A DNA stretch of 15,121 nt from Methylococcaceae bacterium (GTDB lineage Bacteria > Pseudomonadota > Gammaproteobacteria > Methylococcales > Methylomonadaceae): assembly GCA_003155565.1 (NCBI GenBank), contig PMDM01000226.1, positions 625 to 15,745 on the forward strand, written 5' to 3'. The translations under genes were made by a program, and so were the position numbers. Shown here piece after piece: positions 14,967 through 15,121 of the stretch. The stretch's first letter is position 1; every line of letters starts with the position of its first letter. The notes beneath the pieces were generated by a model. That model was given only the letters and a program-made list of their open reading frames with translations. It was not told the origin of the DNA and searched no databases.

Positions 14967-15119
14967 TTAATAGATAAGGTCAAAGTTATAGCCCCCGATG
15001 GGGGTTTTCGGCGCAGCAATGGTTAAACTAACTGCCACTGTTGCGTCAGGAGCGATAGTTAAATGTGTTCCCGTACCGGAGATATGATCTTTCGGATCAA
15101 AGATCCGTTGAGCGAATAT
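14967..15119 (-). CDS. Partial C-terminus, possibly a DUF3426 zinc-ribbon protein (5' end outside window)
   Basis: The minus strand is open from the right edge to a TAA at 14969-14967. The 50 residues read IFAQRIFDPKDHI, then a Gly/Thr stretch, HLTIAPDATVAVSLTIAAP and GGYNFDLIY. The pattern (R.F.P..., APD..V.V.L.I..P, GY.F.LIY) resembles the C-terminal domain of DUF3426 proteins, whose genes often sit between prmA and dusB in gammaproteobacteria. The other two minus-strand frames contain stops within the same stretch. The stop is 5 nt before the rlmI start, as expected for a co-transcribed gene. The family assignment is tentative; that it is coding is likelier. Confidence 0.5.
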   Translation of the reverse strand: MFAQRIFDPKDHISGTGTHLTIAPDATVAVSLTIAAPKTPIGGYNFDLIY

Positions 15120-15121
15120 TT

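Noticed and set aside
14991..15009. CCCCC-GAT-GGGGG-TTTT as an intrinsic terminator
   Set aside because: It would serve only plus-strand transcription, where no gene precedes it, and it lies inside a plausible minus-strand coding frame.

Overview
The window looks like chromosomal DNA of a free-living gammaproteobacterium. The dusB-fis-purH-purD order is the gammaproteobacterial arrangement (known from Pseudomonas and relatives), and PepN, DusB and Fis resemble the E. coli proteins closely along their length. Several families of short intergenic repeats and a YfiR/TonB-receptor cluster remind me of Methylococcales methanotrophs, but no methane-oxidation gene is present, so that placement is only a guess.

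Layout. 1-851 (+): 3' end of pepN (aminopeptidase N). 943-2250 (+): an M18 zinc aminopeptidase (apeB type). 2251-2661: no convincing gene; it holds a dispersed repeat and a perfect palindrome upstream of the next operon. 2662-8387 (+): a compact cluster of four genes. These are a YfiR-like periplasmic protein, a membrane CHASE8-HAMP-PAS-GGDEF-EAL c-di-GMP enzyme, a TonB-dependent outer-membrane receptor (the first three joined by ATGA overlaps) and an AlkB-type dioxygenase with a non-ATG start. 8388-8564: two opposed copies of a palindromic repeat between the convergent alkB and purD. 8565-13571 (-), read right to left: a 65-aa cysteine-rich metal-binding-like protein, a 178-aa Trp/Cys-rich membrane protein, dusB, fis, purH and purD, probably one transcript or a few overlapping ones. 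13572-13764: a second cluster of the palindromic repeat. 13765-14961 (-): rlmI-type 23S rRNA methyltransferase. 14967-15119 (-): an unlisted open frame that looks like the C-terminus of a DUF3426 protein, cut by the window edge.

How the genes work together. purH and purD carry out de novo purine steps, Fis is a growth-linked nucleoid protein, and DusB and RlmI modify tRNA and rRNA, so the minus-strand block is a growth and translation cluster. The plus-strand operon looks like an outer-membrane-to-cytoplasm c-di-GMP signalling module. It has YfiR and a YfiN-like sensor, with a TonB receptor where YfiB would be expected.

Most interesting points: (1) palindromic repeats that share an 11-nt loop and short core but whose outer stem arms differ at each locus; (2) the 65-aa/178-aa cysteine-rich pair inserted ahead of dusB; (3) the YfiR/YfiN-like/TonB-receptor operon without YfiB.
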